Positions 24,797 through 34,758 are shown, numbered from the stretch's first letter. The stretch is 52,404 nucleotides of DNA from Pseudomonadota bacterium (GCA_027624235.1 JAQBYB010000013.1:1-52404); one strand, 5' to 3'. Numbers and translations: made by a program. The notes: generated by a model not told the origin, from the letters alone.

Positions 24797-26730
24797 GCGC
24801 CGCCAAAGCCTTCCGGTTTTAGCCCCTCACACCAGCGCCGCCACATTATCCGGTAAGCGTCTTCCAATTCCGCGACGTGGCCATCGGCGTCGAACAACGA
24901 TGACGCTTGCAAGGCCGGGCGCAACGATTGGCGGTAATGGCGCAGGCGCTCGGCGTCACCGGCCAGGGTCACGGCAATGTCGCGGAACTCGTCTTCGCCG
25001 CGGGCCGCCAGCTCCGGGGCGCCGACGCGGCTGAGGTGACCGTAACTGTAGCGTCCATACACCGCTTCGCCGATCAGCGTCACCACCGGCACCCCCATCC
25101 ACAGGGCATCGATGGTGGTCGCCCCGCCGGTGAAGGGGGCCGTGTCGAGGGCGATATCGGTGTCGTTGTGCACGGCCAGGTGGTCCGGTCCGGGGACATA
25201 ATCCCTGAGATCGACCCGCCCCGCCGGAATGCCGTAGTCTTCCAAACGCCGGATCAACAATTCGCGTTTCCCTGGATGGGATAGCCATTTTCCCTTAATC
25301 AGCAATCGTGATTCAGGCACACCGTTTAGTACGCCGGCCCACAGCCGCAAACTCAAATCGGAAATCTTTGCCGGATTGTTGAAACTGCAAAACGTAATAA
25401 AGCCGTTGGCTTCGGAAGGCACCGGGCCGATCGGCGTTTCCCGCTCATAGGTGGTCACTTGCAGGCCGCCGTCGAGTTCAACCACCTGCTCCGTGGCAAA
25501 CGCCTGCATCGCGCCGCCTTCATTGAGCCAACGATCGCCGATCGCATAATCCATGGCCGTGAGACCGGTGGTCATGCCCTGGCACAAATAAGACACCTGG
25601 ATCGGTGCGGGCTTGCGGGCGAACACCCGCAATCGGTTGGCGGCCCAGTGGCCCATGGGATCGACCAGTATATCGATGCCGTCTTCGATGATTTGCTCGG
25701 CGACCTGATCGTCGCTGAGGCTGTCAACGAAGGTCCAGGTATCGGCCAGGTCCTTGAGCCGTAACGTGGTCTCATCGGGCCGGGGCACATGCGCATAGAC
25801 GTGGACGGAAACCCGATCACGCCGATGCCCTTTCAGGATCGGTTCAATATAAGGCGCCAACACATGCCCGGAAAAATTCGGCGACAGATAGCCGACCCTG
25901 AGGATGCGGTCCGGGTCGGGGTCGTTGCCGTGACGGCGGGACAGTTGAGCCTTGAACGGCGCCTCGAAGGCGGTGCCGGTGCGTTTCGCTTCTGCGAATA
26001 CATCGTCGGCGCTGAAGGTCGATATCAACGGCATCGTCACCAGGATGCTGCTCATCGACTCATGGTAATCAGGCTTGATCGCCAAAGCCTTTTGGTAGTG
26101 GGCCAGGGATTCATCCATCCTTCCAAGCCCGCTTAAGGCGAGCCCTAAGTTGTAGAGTGCCTCATGGTATTCGGGATTAAGCGCCAGGGCCTTTTGGTAA
26201 CTGGCGACGGCGTCGTCCAGACGGCCCAGGTCCTGAAGCGTGTTGCCCAGGTTGCTCAGCGCTTCGACAAAATTGGGGTTGAGCGAGATCGCCTTGTTGA
26301 ATTGGTCGACGGCGTCGTTCGACCGGCCGACTTTATAGAGCGCGTTGCCCAGATTGTTGAGGGCTTCCGGATACTTCGGATTGAGGTCGATGGCTTTTTG
26401 GTGACTGGCGATGGCGCCTTCAAACTGTCCCAGGTCCAGATAGACAGCGCCTAGATTGTTGTGGGCCTCGGCAAATTGCGGGTCAACCTGGGTTGCTTTC
26501 TCCAGGCTGGCCCTGGCGTCTTGCAGGCGGCCCATCCGGCGCAGCACAAAGCCCAAGTTCGAGTGATAATCGACAACACCGGGGTTTGCCTCAATCGCTT
26601 TTGAGATCAACCGGGCGGCGCCGTCATTGTCGCCGATTTGATGGTGCAGCATGCCCAGCAAATGATTGGCGTCGGCATGGTCGGGCTGGGCTTCCAAAAT
26701 CCGGCGGTAAACCGCTTCGGCTTCCTGCAA
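24793..26730 (-). CDS. TPR-containing GT41 glycosyltransferase, second paralogue
   Basis: Standard-codon coordinates give 645 residues from TTG at 26730, but homology to the paralogue at 2120 and a strong Shine-Dalgarno place the real N-terminus at a GTT codon at 26787 (664 residues). About seven or eight TPR units ([20 protein letters not shown] type) are followed by a GT41 catalytic half: [75 protein letters not shown]. It is shorter and more divergent than the first paralogue; its donor-loop HTTT is GATT. It should glycosylate proteins in the cytoplasm; targets are unknown. Its stop codon overlaps that of convergent trmFO, and an aldo/keto reductase lies just upstream. Confidence 0.88.
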   Translation of the reverse strand: MQEAEAVYRRILEAQPDHADANHLLGMLHHQIGDNDGAARLISKAIEANPGVVDYHSNLGFVLRRMGRLQDARASLEKATQVDPQFAEAHNNLGAVYLDLGQFEGAIASHQKAIDLNPKYPEALNNLGNALYKVGRSNDAVDQFNKAISLNPNFVEALSNLGNTLQDLGRLDDAVASYQKALALNPEYHEALYNLGLALSGLGRMDESLAHYQKALAIKPDYHESMSSILVTMPLISTFSADDVFAEAKRTGTAFEAPFKAQLSRRHGNDPDPDRILRVGYLSPNFSGHVLAPYIEPILKGHRRDRVSVHVYAHVPRPDETTLRLKDLADTWTFVDSLSDDQVAEQIIEDGIDILVDPMGHWAANRLRVFARKPAPIQVSYLCQGMTTGLTAMDYAIGDRWLNEGGAMQAFATEQVVELDGGLQVTTYERETPIGPVPSEANGFITFCSFNNPAKISDLSLRLWAGVLNGVPESRLLIKGKWLSHPGKRELLIRRLEDYGIPAGRVDLRDYVPGPDHLAVHNDTDIALDTAPFTGGATTIDALWMGVPVVTLIGEAVYGRYSYGHLSRVGAPELAARGEDEFRDIAVTLAGDAERLRHYRQSLRPALQASSLFDADGHVAELEDAYRIMWRRWCEGLKPEGFGGA

Positions 26731-26794
26731 TTGGCCCGCCTGATGCGCCTTTAATCCTTCGTGAATGAGGTTCGATATGTCGGAAACGGGAAAG

Positions 26795-26801
26795 CCCTCC
26801 T
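26795..26801 (-). promoter_or_regulatory. Shine-Dalgarno placed before a GTT codon
   Basis: AGGAGGG on the minus strand lies seven bases before GTT (26785-26787). The peptide from GTT (VSDISNLIHEGLKAHQAG) aligns residue for residue with the first 18 residues of the paralogue at 2120 (MADVNETLRLAMGHHQQG). No ATG, GTG or TTG occurs in this frame between the in-frame TAA above and TTG at 26730. Confidence 0.6.
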
Positions 26802-26820
26802 GGTTTGGCTCCGCGGCGGT

Positions 26821-27870
26821 TTAATCTCCGAAACGCGATGTTTTCGGGGCATCGCCGGTCCACGGCTGGCGGCCTTGGTAGGGGTATTTAGGATCAGAAT
26901 ATCCCGGCGTCGACGGATGCCCCGACGGTACCAGGCTATCAATCAGGGCTTCATCCTCGGCGGTGAACTCAAAGCGCAACGCGCCCAGGTAATCTTTCCA
27001 TTGCGCCAGGGTCCGTGGTCCGGCCACCACCGAGGTTACGATCTTGTTGTTGAGCACCCAGTTAAAGGCGAACTGGCCCGCCGTCATGCCGCGTGCCTCA
27101 GCGTGCTTTTTAATGGTCGCGGCCATCTTGATGGATTCGGGGCGAAATTCTGTTTCCATCATGCGGCGGTCCTTGGCCCCGGCGCGGGTTCCCTTGTCGG
27201 CCTTCATACCCTTGTATTTACCGGTCAGCACGCCCCTGGCCAGCGGGCTATAAGGGACAACGCCGAGCCCGAAGTGATCGCAGGCCGGCAGCAAGTCGAT
27301 TTCTGGCATCCGATTCGCGGCATGATAATAAGGCTGACAAACCACCGGCAACGGCACCCCCATGGCCCCGGCCAAACTGCACAACGCCGCCGCCCGCCAA
27401 CCGGTATAATTGCTGATGCCCCAATACCGCGCCTTGCCCTGGCGGATGATATCGGCGACGGCGGCAATGCTTTCTTCCATCGGCGTGTCCAGGTCATCGA
27501 GGTGAAAGTAGTAGATATCGACGAACTCCATGCCCAGGCGCTTGAGGCTGTCGTCGATGGCCTTGTGGAGGTGCTTCGCGCCCAGCCCGCAATCGTTCGG
27601 CCCCCCGCCGGATCCTTTGCCCATAGGGTTGCCGCCCTTAGTGGCGACAACCCAATCGTGGCGATGGCGCTTGATGGCGCGGCCGACGATCTTTTCCGAT
27701 TCGCCTTTAGCGTAGGCATCGGCGATGTCGATGAAGTTGACACCGGCGCCCTGAGCCGAGGCGATGATGGCCTTGGATGCCTTTTCCGAGGTCCGTCCAC
27801 CGAACATCATGGTGCCCAAACAGATTGGCGAAACCATCAGGCCGCTTGCGCCTAAATGTCTGTATTCCAT
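26821..27870 (-). CDS. aldo/keto reductase
   Basis: A 349-residue NADPH-dependent oxidoreductase of the aldo/keto reductase superfamily (TIM barrel). The N-terminus MEYRHLGASGLMVSPICLGTMMFGG is typical. The catalytic set is visible as Asp in FIDIADAYAKGESE, Tyr in the same segment, Lys in VVATKGGN and His in YYFHLDD. YSPLARGVLTGKY and VVAGPRTLAQWKDYLGAL belong to the cofactor-binding end. ATG at 27870 is preferred over the longer frame because GAGAGGA lies ten bases upstream and the family starts here. It lies 34 bases upstream of the second GT41 gene and may be co-transcribed with it. The substrate is unknown. Confidence 0.92.
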   Translation of the reverse strand: MEYRHLGASGLMVSPICLGTMMFGGRTSEKASKAIIASAQGAGVNFIDIADAYAKGESEKIVGRAIKRHRHDWVVATKGGNPMGKGSGGGPNDCGLGAKHLHKAIDDSLKRLGMEFVDIYYFHLDDLDTPMEESIAAVADIIRQGKARYWGISNYTGWRAAALCSLAGAMGVPLPVVCQPYYHAANRMPEIDLLPACDHFGLGVVPYSPLARGVLTGKYKGMKADKGTRAGAKDRRMMETEFRPESIKMAATIKKHAEARGMTAGQFAFNWVLNNKIVTSVVAGPRTLAQWKDYLGALRFEFTAEDEALIDSLVPSGHPSTPGYSDPKYPYQGRQPWTGDAPKTSRFGD

Positions 27871-28124
27871 AACGAATTTTCCTCTCATTGGTATTTTATG
27901 TGAGCACCTGACATTGGTATAGCAACTTAACGATATGGAGTCACAACCCCAGGATGGCGGACCTGTGAGGAGGTGGCAACGGCCCCCGCCCCTGTCGGGT
28001 CGGGCCAAAAAATGGCATGATGGAGGCCGAATCGATTCTTATTGGCGGTCATGATCCAAAGGGGATTGAATCGCTTGCTGATCAGTGCGCGCATGAGACC
28101 GGACAGGACATTTAGGAGGGAATA

Positions 28125-30938
28125 TTGAAACCATTTTCCTCCTTGATTTCCGTTTGCCGGCACGCCACCGGCCCTAAGGTAGGCTTGAGGGCGAGGGCGG
28201 GAGTGGGCGCATGGATCTTCCGGGTTGCCGTTATGGGCTCGGTTTCCGTATTCGCCGCCACCGCCACTGCACAGCCCGTGCCCGCGCCGCCGCCGAAGGC
28301 GCCCGCCAAGGCACCCACCAAGAAGTCTGCGACGAAGCCACTGCCGCAGTCATCGCAGACGTCATCGCAGACGTCTGGCACGATCAAACCAAGAAGCCAA
28401 CCAACGCTGGCGCTGTTCAAGGCGGTCGAGCTCAACGATTTAAAGGCGATTAAGTCCAGCATTGAGGCCGGGGCCGACCTGTTCGCCGAAAACGAAGCCG
28501 GTATGACCGCCGCCGACGTCGCCGTCGACCAGGGCTATTTCATCGTCGCCCATTACCTGCTGTCGCGGCGCATGCTCGGCCAGTCGCCCCCGATCGCCTT
28601 GGTTCCCGGAAAGACGAAGGAAACGGCCATAGCGGCGAAGGCGAAGGCGAAGGCAAAACCGAAGTTCGCCTCGCCCCGCCCCAAGCCCCCCATGGCACCG
28701 GCGGCACCCTCAACGGAAACCGAGATCGCGGCGGCCCCGAAACCACAGGAACCGATGCGGATCGAGGTCGGCCCCGCTCCAGCCCCCGCTCCAGCCCTGG
28801 CACCAGCCAAGGGTCCGTCCGATACCCCGGAAGCCGTTGAGCTGATCGCCGAAATCCCGGCTTCCAATATCGCCGAGGCGACCGACAAGGTGGTTGAGGT
28901 CAACGAAGCGACAGACGAACCGCTAGCCAAACAAGGCTTCGGCAATTTCTTCAAAAGCCTGGTCGATCTGATAACCCCCGGCGGTGAAGAGCCGCCGAAA
29001 ATGGCCAAGAAGGAGGAACCTGCCCCGCCGGAACCTAAAACCGATGTTGCCGATGCTGTGCCGTCGACGGACAACACCCCTTTGCCGGTCGAAACCACCA
29101 AGAAATCGCCTTTCGATGAAGCCATCGTTGAAACGGTGGCCAACGCCCCCGACGAGATCGTCGTTGAAGTCACTGGCGACGTCAAAGACGGGCTGGTTGA
29201 TGAATCCATTGAGGAAGTGAGCCCGGACACCCCCCTCACGCTGGTCGAGGGGGATATTGAAACGCTGACGGCGGTTCCCGACAACGGTGAAAAAGCAAAG
29301 GATTCGGGCAAGGTCGGGCAGGAAGGTAGCTTCCTCGACCGAATGGCCAGCCTGTTCACCTCGGAAGCCAAGCCTGGGGACGCCAAGAAGGGGGACACGA
29401 AAAAAACCGATAAAAAGGGGAAAGCAGAATCCAACGTCGACGCAGTCAGGGAATACGACCTGCCCTTGCCGCCGTCAAAGCCGTTGCCGGCGAGGAAGAT
29501 GTCGCCCCGCTTCCTGGATAATCTGGCTGATTTCCTGAAAACCGGAGACGAAGAGGCATTTCAGGCCTGGCTTCCTGAAACCCAGATCCTGAACCCGGAG
29601 GCACTCAACGCTAAAAAAGTGGGGCCGCCCCCGGCGAAAGCCGCCGCCCAGGAATTTGCTGCGGCGCCGGCGCCTGACAAAGCACCGAAGCCGCCGGTGC
29701 TTCAAAGCCCGCTGGTGGACTCTCAGAAACCGTGGTCGACGGCGGACAAACAACCCCGCGCGCCCGCCCCCACCACTAAGGAAGCCGGAACGCCGGGCAA
29801 GGAAGCCGGTACCGAAGCGCCGGCCGAGAAACCCGGCATGATCAAGGGCGTCTTCAACAAGCTTGTCGATGTCCTGACCCCCGACTTCGGAAGCCGCGAG
29901 AGGCCCGAACGCCTGATCCTGGAACCGGAAGAAAAATTAGCCCAGGCTGATATCAATATGGCCGAAAAAAATAAGGCCGAAAAAATGGTGGGCGAGGATG
30001 GAAAGGCCGGGGACGGTGAAGCGGCGCCCAGGTACTGGCCGATCACCGAAGTGGAAACCGCAGAAAAGCCGCCGGTATCCCGAAGAAAGTCTCCACAACT
30101 GCTAAAAACGTCCTTAAGCGGGGTGACGTTGACCCTTGGACAGTCCGTGTCCCTGGAAAACAGTTACCCGCCGATGGGCAACAACGCCACCGGTGTCGGC
30201 ATCGACCCGAGCAACCAATGCGTCAAGAAGAACCGGGGCACCACCTTGTTCTGCCTGGAAACCGTCGATTGGCCGGAGAAGATGCAGCCGGACTTCCTGG
30301 TGCCGACGATCCTGTATACCGGGCAAAAGGCCATTGCCCGGTATGACCAGGGAATCGCCAGCCGGTTTCACGCCCTGTTTCCGTCGCCATCCTTCAAACG
30401 TATCGCCCAATACCTGACGGAGCGTTACGGCGAGCCGACGGACGCCTGGAATCGTTCCATCGCCCCCTTCGCCCAGCCCCGCCAGGATAATCCGATTCTG
30501 ACATGGCGTAGTATCGACCCCAAAAGCCAGGTAATTACTGTCCTCGAAATCCGCAAATTCGACGACACCCGTGGCGGTTTCCCCGACACCAACCGCGGCG
30601 CGGTGATGCTCTATCTGGCCAATTCGCCGCCGATCTTTCCGCAGGTGTCGTCTCATGAATTGATGCGGATCAGCCGCACCCGCTTGAACCAGATTCCGCC
30701 GGTCGCCGCCGGAGTAAACCCGAGCGCCCTGCCGCCCTCCAACACCCCGGCGAACATAGACGACACCCTTAAGGAAGCCGCACCCAAGGAAGCCCCGGTC
30801 AAGAAATCGCTCAAGGAAATGACCGCGGAAGAAATCCAAGCCGAACGGAGAAAAAACAGAACCAAAAAATCCCGGGCGGCACCAGCGCAACCGAACGCAG
30901 ACGCATTCGACTTACCGCCCGACCCCTTAAACCGTTAG
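28125..30938 (+). CDS. large secreted ankyrin and low-complexity protein of unknown function
   Basis: A 937-residue protein starting at TTG 28125, with AGGAGGG four bases upstream. A long signal sequence (hydrophobic core RVAVMGSVSVFAATATAQ, cleavage near residue 48) is followed by two ankyrin-like repeats (about 90-150, ALFKAVELNDLKAIKSSIEA). Then come about 500 residues of Pro/Ala/Lys/Glu-rich disordered sequence containing two related segments, NFFKSLVDLITPGG and GVFNKLVDVLTPDFG. The C-terminal 240 residues (from about LTLGQSVSLENSYPP) look globular with a probable disulfide (NQCVKKNRGTTLFCLE). It is presumably periplasmic. I recognise no family. It stands alone, with the reductase divergent upstream. 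Confidence 0.75.
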   Translation: MKPFSSLISVCRHATGPKVGLRARAGVGAWIFRVAVMGSVSVFAATATAQPVPAPPPKAPAKAPTKKSATKPLPQSSQTSSQTSGTIKPRSQPTLALFKAVELNDLKAIKSSIEAGADLFAENEAGMTAADVAVDQGYFIVAHYLLSRRMLGQSPPIALVPGKTKETAIAAKAKAKAKPKFASPRPKPPMAPAAPSTETEIAAAPKPQEPMRIEVGPAPAPAPALAPAKGPSDTPEAVELIAEIPASNIAEATDKVVEVNEATDEPLAKQGFGNFFKSLVDLITPGGEEPPKMAKKEEPAPPEPKTDVADAVPSTDNTPLPVETTKKSPFDEAIVETVANAPDEIVVEVTGDVKDGLVDESIEEVSPDTPLTLVEGDIETLTAVPDNGEKAKDSGKVGQEGSFLDRMASLFTSEAKPGDAKKGDTKKTDKKGKAESNVDAVREYDLPLPPSKPLPARKMSPRFLDNLADFLKTGDEEAFQAWLPETQILNPEALNAKKVGPPPAKAAAQEFAAAPAPDKAPKPPVLQSPLVDSQKPWSTADKQPRAPAPTTKEAGTPGKEAGTEAPAEKPGMIKGVFNKLVDVLTPDFGSRERPERLILEPEEKLAQADINMAEKNKAEKMVGEDGKAGDGEAAPRYWPITEVETAEKPPVSRRKSPQLLKTSLSGVTLTLGQSVSLENSYPPMGNNATGVGIDPSNQCVKKNRGTTLFCLETVDWPEKMQPDFLVPTILYTGQKAIARYDQGIASRFHALFPSPSFKRIAQYLTERYGEPTDAWNRSIAPFAQPRQDNPILTWRSIDPKSQVITVLEIRKFDDTRGGFPDTNRGAVMLYLANSPPIFPQVSSHELMRISRTRLNQIPPVAAGVNPSALPPSNTPANIDDTLKEAAPKEAPVKKSLKEMTAEEIQAERRKNRTKKSRAAPAQPNADAFDLPPDPLNR

Positions 30939-31141
30939 CGAATGACGCGAATCCAACCCAGTAAAATGCTCATTCCAGCCCCCGTCCATCCAACTTACAA
31001 GGGCTGAAAGCCATAGTCAGAAAGAGTTTAAGGAACACCATTGAAGCCCAAGGCGTTCGTTCGTATATACAAAAGTCAACTGTATTAGAAACTCTCTAAT
31101 TTCAATCTTAATAGGCTCAGACAAAAGGAGATGGATGAACA

Positions 31142-31747
31142 ATGGGTGGCATCCTTAGTAATTTAAAATCGACGGTCATCGCCGGGTTAGTACTGACCGT
31201 TCTCATGGTCGTCGGCGTTATCACTCTCACCGGTCAGGGCATGCCGGGTGGGTCCACCTGGATCGCCTTCATGTGGCGCTGGCTGCACGTGCTTAGCGCC
31301 GTCATGTGGATAGGCCTTCTGTGGTACTTCAACTTCGTCCAGATTCCGAATATGGCGAAAATTCCAGACGAACAGAAACCGGCCATCAGCAAGGTCATCG
31401 CGCCAGCGGCGCTGTTCTGGTTCCGCTGGGGGGCGATGGCGACCATCGTCACCGGCCTGCTGCTGGCGCTCGGCAACGGCTATCTGATGCAAGCAATGAC
31501 GCTCGGCCTCATGGACGGCGTCGCCAAGCACACGGCGATCGGGATCGGCATGTGGTTGGGGATCATCATGTGGTTCAACGTCTGGTTCATTATTTGGCCG
31601 AACCAGAAAAAGGCCCTCGGCATCGTCGATGCCGACGCCGCCACTAAGGCGGCATCGGCACGTACCGCGATGTTGTTCTCACGCACCAATACGATGCTTT
31701 CGTTCCCCATGCTCTACGCCATGGTATCGGCGCAGAACATTTTCTAA
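31142..31747 (+). CDS. PuuD-like (urate hydroxylase N-terminal domain) membrane protein
   Basis: A 201-residue integral membrane protein with about five helices, resembling the N-terminal membrane domain of PuuD-type urate oxidases (Urate_ox_N). Characteristic segments are WRWLHVLSAVMWIGLLWYFNFVQIP, ALFWFRWGAMATIVTGLLLALGNGY and a last stretch MLFSRTNTMLSFPMLYAMVSA. Conserved His and Trp residues in the helices could bind haem. The cytochrome c domain found at the C-terminus of full PuuD is absent, so urate oxidation is not assured. AAGGAG lies in the 15 bases before ATG, and a terminator follows. It appears monocistronic. Confidence 0.75.
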   Translation: MGGILSNLKSTVIAGLVLTVLMVVGVITLTGQGMPGGSTWIAFMWRWLHVLSAVMWIGLLWYFNFVQIPNMAKIPDEQKPAISKVIAPAALFWFRWGAMATIVTGLLLALGNGYLMQAMTLGLMDGVAKHTAIGIGMWLGIIMWFNVWFIIWPNQKKALGIVDADAATKAASARTAMLFSRTNTMLSFPMLYAMVSAQNIF

Positions 31748-31768
31748 TGGGGAAGCGGACCCTGGGGG

Positions 31769-31796
31769 AAACGGGGCCTTTGGGCCTCGTTTCCTT
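31769..31796 (+). terminator. Rho-independent terminator after PuuD-like gene
   Basis: AAACGGGGCC and GGCCTCGTTT form a 10-bp stem with one G-U pair around TTTG, followed by CCTTTT. It lies 22 bases after the stop codon. Confidence 0.7.
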
Positions 31797-31820
31797 TTGG
31801 GGATTTTCCTGAGATGAACC

Positions 31821-32246
31821 CTATTCCACCGCGATCAAGGCCGCCGCGCAGGCGCGGTCTTCGCCCAACAGCACGTTGAAGGTGCGACATGCGGCGCCGG
31901 TGTCCATCCATTCCAACACCACGCCTAGCGATCGGAGACCGTCTCTCAGTAGCGTTGGCGGCGCCTGAAACGTCGGGCCGCAGCCGACGACCAGAATGTC
32001 CACTTGCGGCCCGGAGCGAAGGTCCGTGAGCGTATCCAATGTAATGTTAAAGAGCTCCGTAACCGGCCAAGGCTTTGTGTAATCGGGGAAGATCAGGACC
32101 GAGCCGTGATGGTCGCGCCCGGCGACCCTAAACTTTCCGGCGCCGTAACTTTCGATCAGTTGCCGACCGGGCGGAAGAACAGGTGTGATGTCCAGTCCGG
32201 GGATGGCCTTAAGGCGACACCGGGGCCGCCGCCTCCTCCGGTGCAA
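31821..32246 (-). CDS. Mth938-like domain protein (DUF498)
   Basis: About 125-141 residues of the Mth938/DUF498 family (relatives include the complex I assembly factor NDUFAF3): LIESYGAGKFRVAGRDHHGSVLIF, DILVVGCGPTFQAPP, LEWMDTGAACRTFNVLLGEDRACAAALI. It sits at the end of the yajC-secD-secF cluster, a recurrent alphaproteobacterial order. The only standard in-frame start near the expected N-terminus is TTG at 32246, 38 bases inside secF. The conserved part begins at about LKAIPGLDITP just beyond the secF stop, after a GGAGGAGG stretch, so initiation may use a non-standard codon coupled to secF termination. The biochemical function is not established. Confidence 0.8.
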   Translation of the reverse strand: MHRRRRRPRCRLKAIPGLDITPVLPPGRQLIESYGAGKFRVAGRDHHGSVLIFPDYTKPWPVTELFNITLDTLTDLRSGPQVDILVVGCGPTFQAPPTLLRDGLRSLGVVLEWMDTGAACRTFNVLLGEDRACAAALIAVE

Positions 32247-33147
32247 CCTTGCCGCCGCGCCGGATGTTCATATACAGCAGCAGCGGAACCGCCAGACAGA
32301 TCGAGGAATAAGTGCCGATGATGACGCCCCAGATCATGGCGAAGCTAAAATCGCGGATCACTTCGCCGCCGAGTAAATACAGCGACAACAACGCCAGCAA
32401 CGTCGTCAGACTGGTGATGACGGTCCTCGACAGGGTCTGGTTGATGGAATTGTTGAGAAGTTCGGGAAATGCCATTTTCTTGAACTTGCGCATGTTTTCC
32501 CGAACCCGATCAAAGACGACCACGGTATCGTTGATGGAATACCCGGCGATGGTCAGGATCGCGGCCACCGTCGACAGGTTAAATTCCAGGCCCAGTAACG
32601 AAAAGATTCCGATCGTGGTCAACACGTCGTGCAGCAGCGCCACCACGGCGCCGAGGCCGAACTGCCATTCGAACCGGAACCAGATGTAAATCATGATCGC
32701 GAGAATGGCATAGCCCACCGCCATCAACCCGTCCCAGAATAATTCGTCCGACACCTTGGGGCCGACGAATTCTGTACGCCGGTATTCGATGCCGGCGCCG
32801 AGCGCCTTCTTGACATTGTCCACCGCCGCCTGCTGGGCCGCCTCGCCGCCGTCCTGGCGCTGGATACGGATCAGCACGTCGTTGGGTTGGCCGAACTCCT
32901 GCAATGAGACTTCGCCTAGCCCTAAGCCGCTCAGCTTACGCCGCATCTTGCTGATGTCAGCCGGGCCATCGGTGGTGCGCACATCGATCATGATGCCGCC
33001 CTGAAAATCGATGCCGTAGTTCAAACCATGGATGGTGAACAACCCCACCGATGCGGCGACAAGAAGGGCCGAAAAGACGAAAAAGACAGCCCGTCTGGGA
33101 ATGAACTTAATATTGACGTTCGCCGGAATTAGGTTAAAGCCGATCAT
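32209..33147 (-). CDS. secF: protein translocase subunit SecF
   Basis: A 312-residue inner-membrane RND-type subunit that works with SecD to pull secreted proteins across the membrane using the proton gradient. It has the expected six-helix layout: first helix near residues 18-38, periplasmic domain starting GIDFQGGIMIDVRT, then five clustered helices with GYSINDTVVVFDRVRENMRK and NQTLSRTVITSLTTLLALLSLY. It is 13 bases downstream of secD. Its end overlaps the DUF498 gene. Confidence 0.97.
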   Translation of the reverse strand: MIGFNLIPANVNIKFIPRRAVFFVFSALLVAASVGLFTIHGLNYGIDFQGGIMIDVRTTDGPADISKMRRKLSGLGLGEVSLQEFGQPNDVLIRIQRQDGGEAAQQAAVDNVKKALGAGIEYRRTEFVGPKVSDELFWDGLMAVGYAILAIMIYIWFRFEWQFGLGAVVALLHDVLTTIGIFSLLGLEFNLSTVAAILTIAGYSINDTVVVFDRVRENMRKFKKMAFPELLNNSINQTLSRTVITSLTTLLALLSLYLLGGEVIRDFSFAMIWGVIIGTYSSICLAVPLLLYMNIRRGGKVAPEEAAAPVSP

Positions 33148-33160
33148 GATCCATCATTCC

Positions 33161-34732
33161 CTATAACGGCAGTGTCTGGGGCTTGGTCCGCCGCAGCCAG
33201 ATTACGACCAAAAGTCTGGTCAGCATGATCGCCGTGAACATTGAGGTAACGATGCCGATGGATAACGTCACCGCGAACCCGCGCACCGGCCCGGAGCCAA
33301 AGGCATACAGCAGCAAGGCTGCGATCAGGGTCGTCAGGTTGGCATCAATGATGGTCGTAAACGCCCTCGAATACCCGGCATCAACAGATGATATGGGCGT
33401 CCGCCCGGAACGAACCTCTTCGCGGATGCGCTCAAACACCAAGACGTTGGCATCCACCGCCATGCCGATGGTAAGCACGATGCCGGCGATGCCGGGAAGC
33501 GTCAATGTCGCCTGCAGGAGGCTGAGCGCGCCCAGGATCAACACGATATTGAATACCAGGGCGATGTCGGCGAAGAAGCCGAACAAGCCATAGGCGACGG
33601 CCATGAATACCACCACTGCGATGATGCCGATGATCGATGCGATCTTGCCGGCGGCAATGGAATCGGCGCCCAGCCCCGGCCCGACGCTGCGTTCTTCAAG
33701 GATCGTCAGTGGCGCCGGCAGCGCGCCGGCCCGCAGCAGCAGCGCCAAATCCTGCGCGCCCTGGATGGAGAAGGAACCCGAAATTTGGCCGGACCCGCCA
33801 AGGATCGGCTCGCGGATGACCGGCGCGCTGATGACTTTGCGATCAAGAACGATGGCGAACAGCTTGCCGACGTTCTTCGACGTCGCCGCCCCAAATCGCT
33901 TCGCCCCGGCAGAATCAAAACGGAAGGTGACGACGGGTTCATTGGTCCGGGAATCGAAGGAAGGCTGTGAATCAATCAAGGTATCGCCGGAAACCATGAC
34001 CCGTTTGCTGATCAGGTACATGCGCCCGGCGTCCCCCTTGTCGTCGGACGGCAGCAGCCATGATCCCGGCGGGATGCGCCCGGCCATGGCCGATTCGACC
34101 GAATTGCGCTGGTCGACTAAATGGAAGCTCATCTTCGCCGTCTTCCCCAACAACCGTTTGATCCGTTCCGGATCATCAACGCCGGGAAGCTGCACCAGAA
34201 TGCGATCAACGCCCTGTTGCTGAATGGTCGGCTCGCGGGTTCCCGTTTCATCGACCCGACGCCGCACGATTTCAATGGATTGTTGAACCGCCGACGTCTT
34301 GCGGTCGCGGATCATGCGCTCGCTCAGGGTCATCACGATCCGCCCGTCATTTTCTTCCAGCACGGCGTCGCGCTCGACCCCCCTCATCAACTCTTTCGCC
34401 TCGGTTACTTTGGCCTCATCCATGATAGTGACTTGAATGCCGTTTTCGGAAATACCCAATCCCTGATAACGGACCTTGGCCTTGCGAAGCTCGACACGCG
34501 CGGCATCGACCATGGACTCTAGAAATTCCCGGATCACCGTCTTGGAATCGACCTCCAGCAAAAGGTGCGAGCCTCCCTGCAGGTCCAGCCCCAAACTGAC
34601 CTGTTGGCGAGGCAGCCACCCAGGCAGCGCTTCGGCCTGCTTGAGGGGGATGAAGTTAGGCGTCGCGAAGGCGAAACCCAGCAAACAGACGATCCAAACC
34701 AGCACTATTTTCCATTTGGCGAAGTAAACCAT
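33161..34732 (-). CDS. secD: protein translocase subunit SecD
   Basis: A 523-residue SecD. N-terminal helix (WKIVLVWIVCLLGFAFATPNF), SLGLDLQGGSHLLLEVD motif, large periplasmic P1 domain (QQQGVDRILVQLPGVDDPERIK), and a C-terminal five-helix bundle with LTLPGIAGIVLTIGMAVDANVLVFERIREE and DANLTTLIAALLLYAFGSGPVRGFA. The length is slightly short of E. coli SecD, as usual in alphaproteobacteria. It follows yajC by 26 bases and precedes secF by 13, so the three genes form one operon. Confidence 0.97.
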   Translation of the reverse strand: MVYFAKWKIVLVWIVCLLGFAFATPNFIPLKQAEALPGWLPRQQVSLGLDLQGGSHLLLEVDSKTVIREFLESMVDAARVELRKAKVRYQGLGISENGIQVTIMDEAKVTEAKELMRGVERDAVLEENDGRIVMTLSERMIRDRKTSAVQQSIEIVRRRVDETGTREPTIQQQGVDRILVQLPGVDDPERIKRLLGKTAKMSFHLVDQRNSVESAMAGRIPPGSWLLPSDDKGDAGRMYLISKRVMVSGDTLIDSQPSFDSRTNEPVVTFRFDSAGAKRFGAATSKNVGKLFAIVLDRKVISAPVIREPILGGSGQISGSFSIQGAQDLALLLRAGALPAPLTILEERSVGPGLGADSIAAGKIASIIGIIAVVVFMAVAYGLFGFFADIALVFNIVLILGALSLLQATLTLPGIAGIVLTIGMAVDANVLVFERIREEVRSGRTPISSVDAGYSRAFTTIIDANLTTLIAALLLYAFGSGPVRGFAVTLSIGIVTSMFTAIMLTRLLVVIWLRRTKPQTLPL

Positions 34733-34758
34733 TTGTAAGGATCCGGGCCGCTTTGCCG

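Noticed and set aside
26761-27855. 364-codon plus-strand frame opposite the aldo/keto reductase
   Set aside because: Antisense shadow of a well-recognised enzyme gene.
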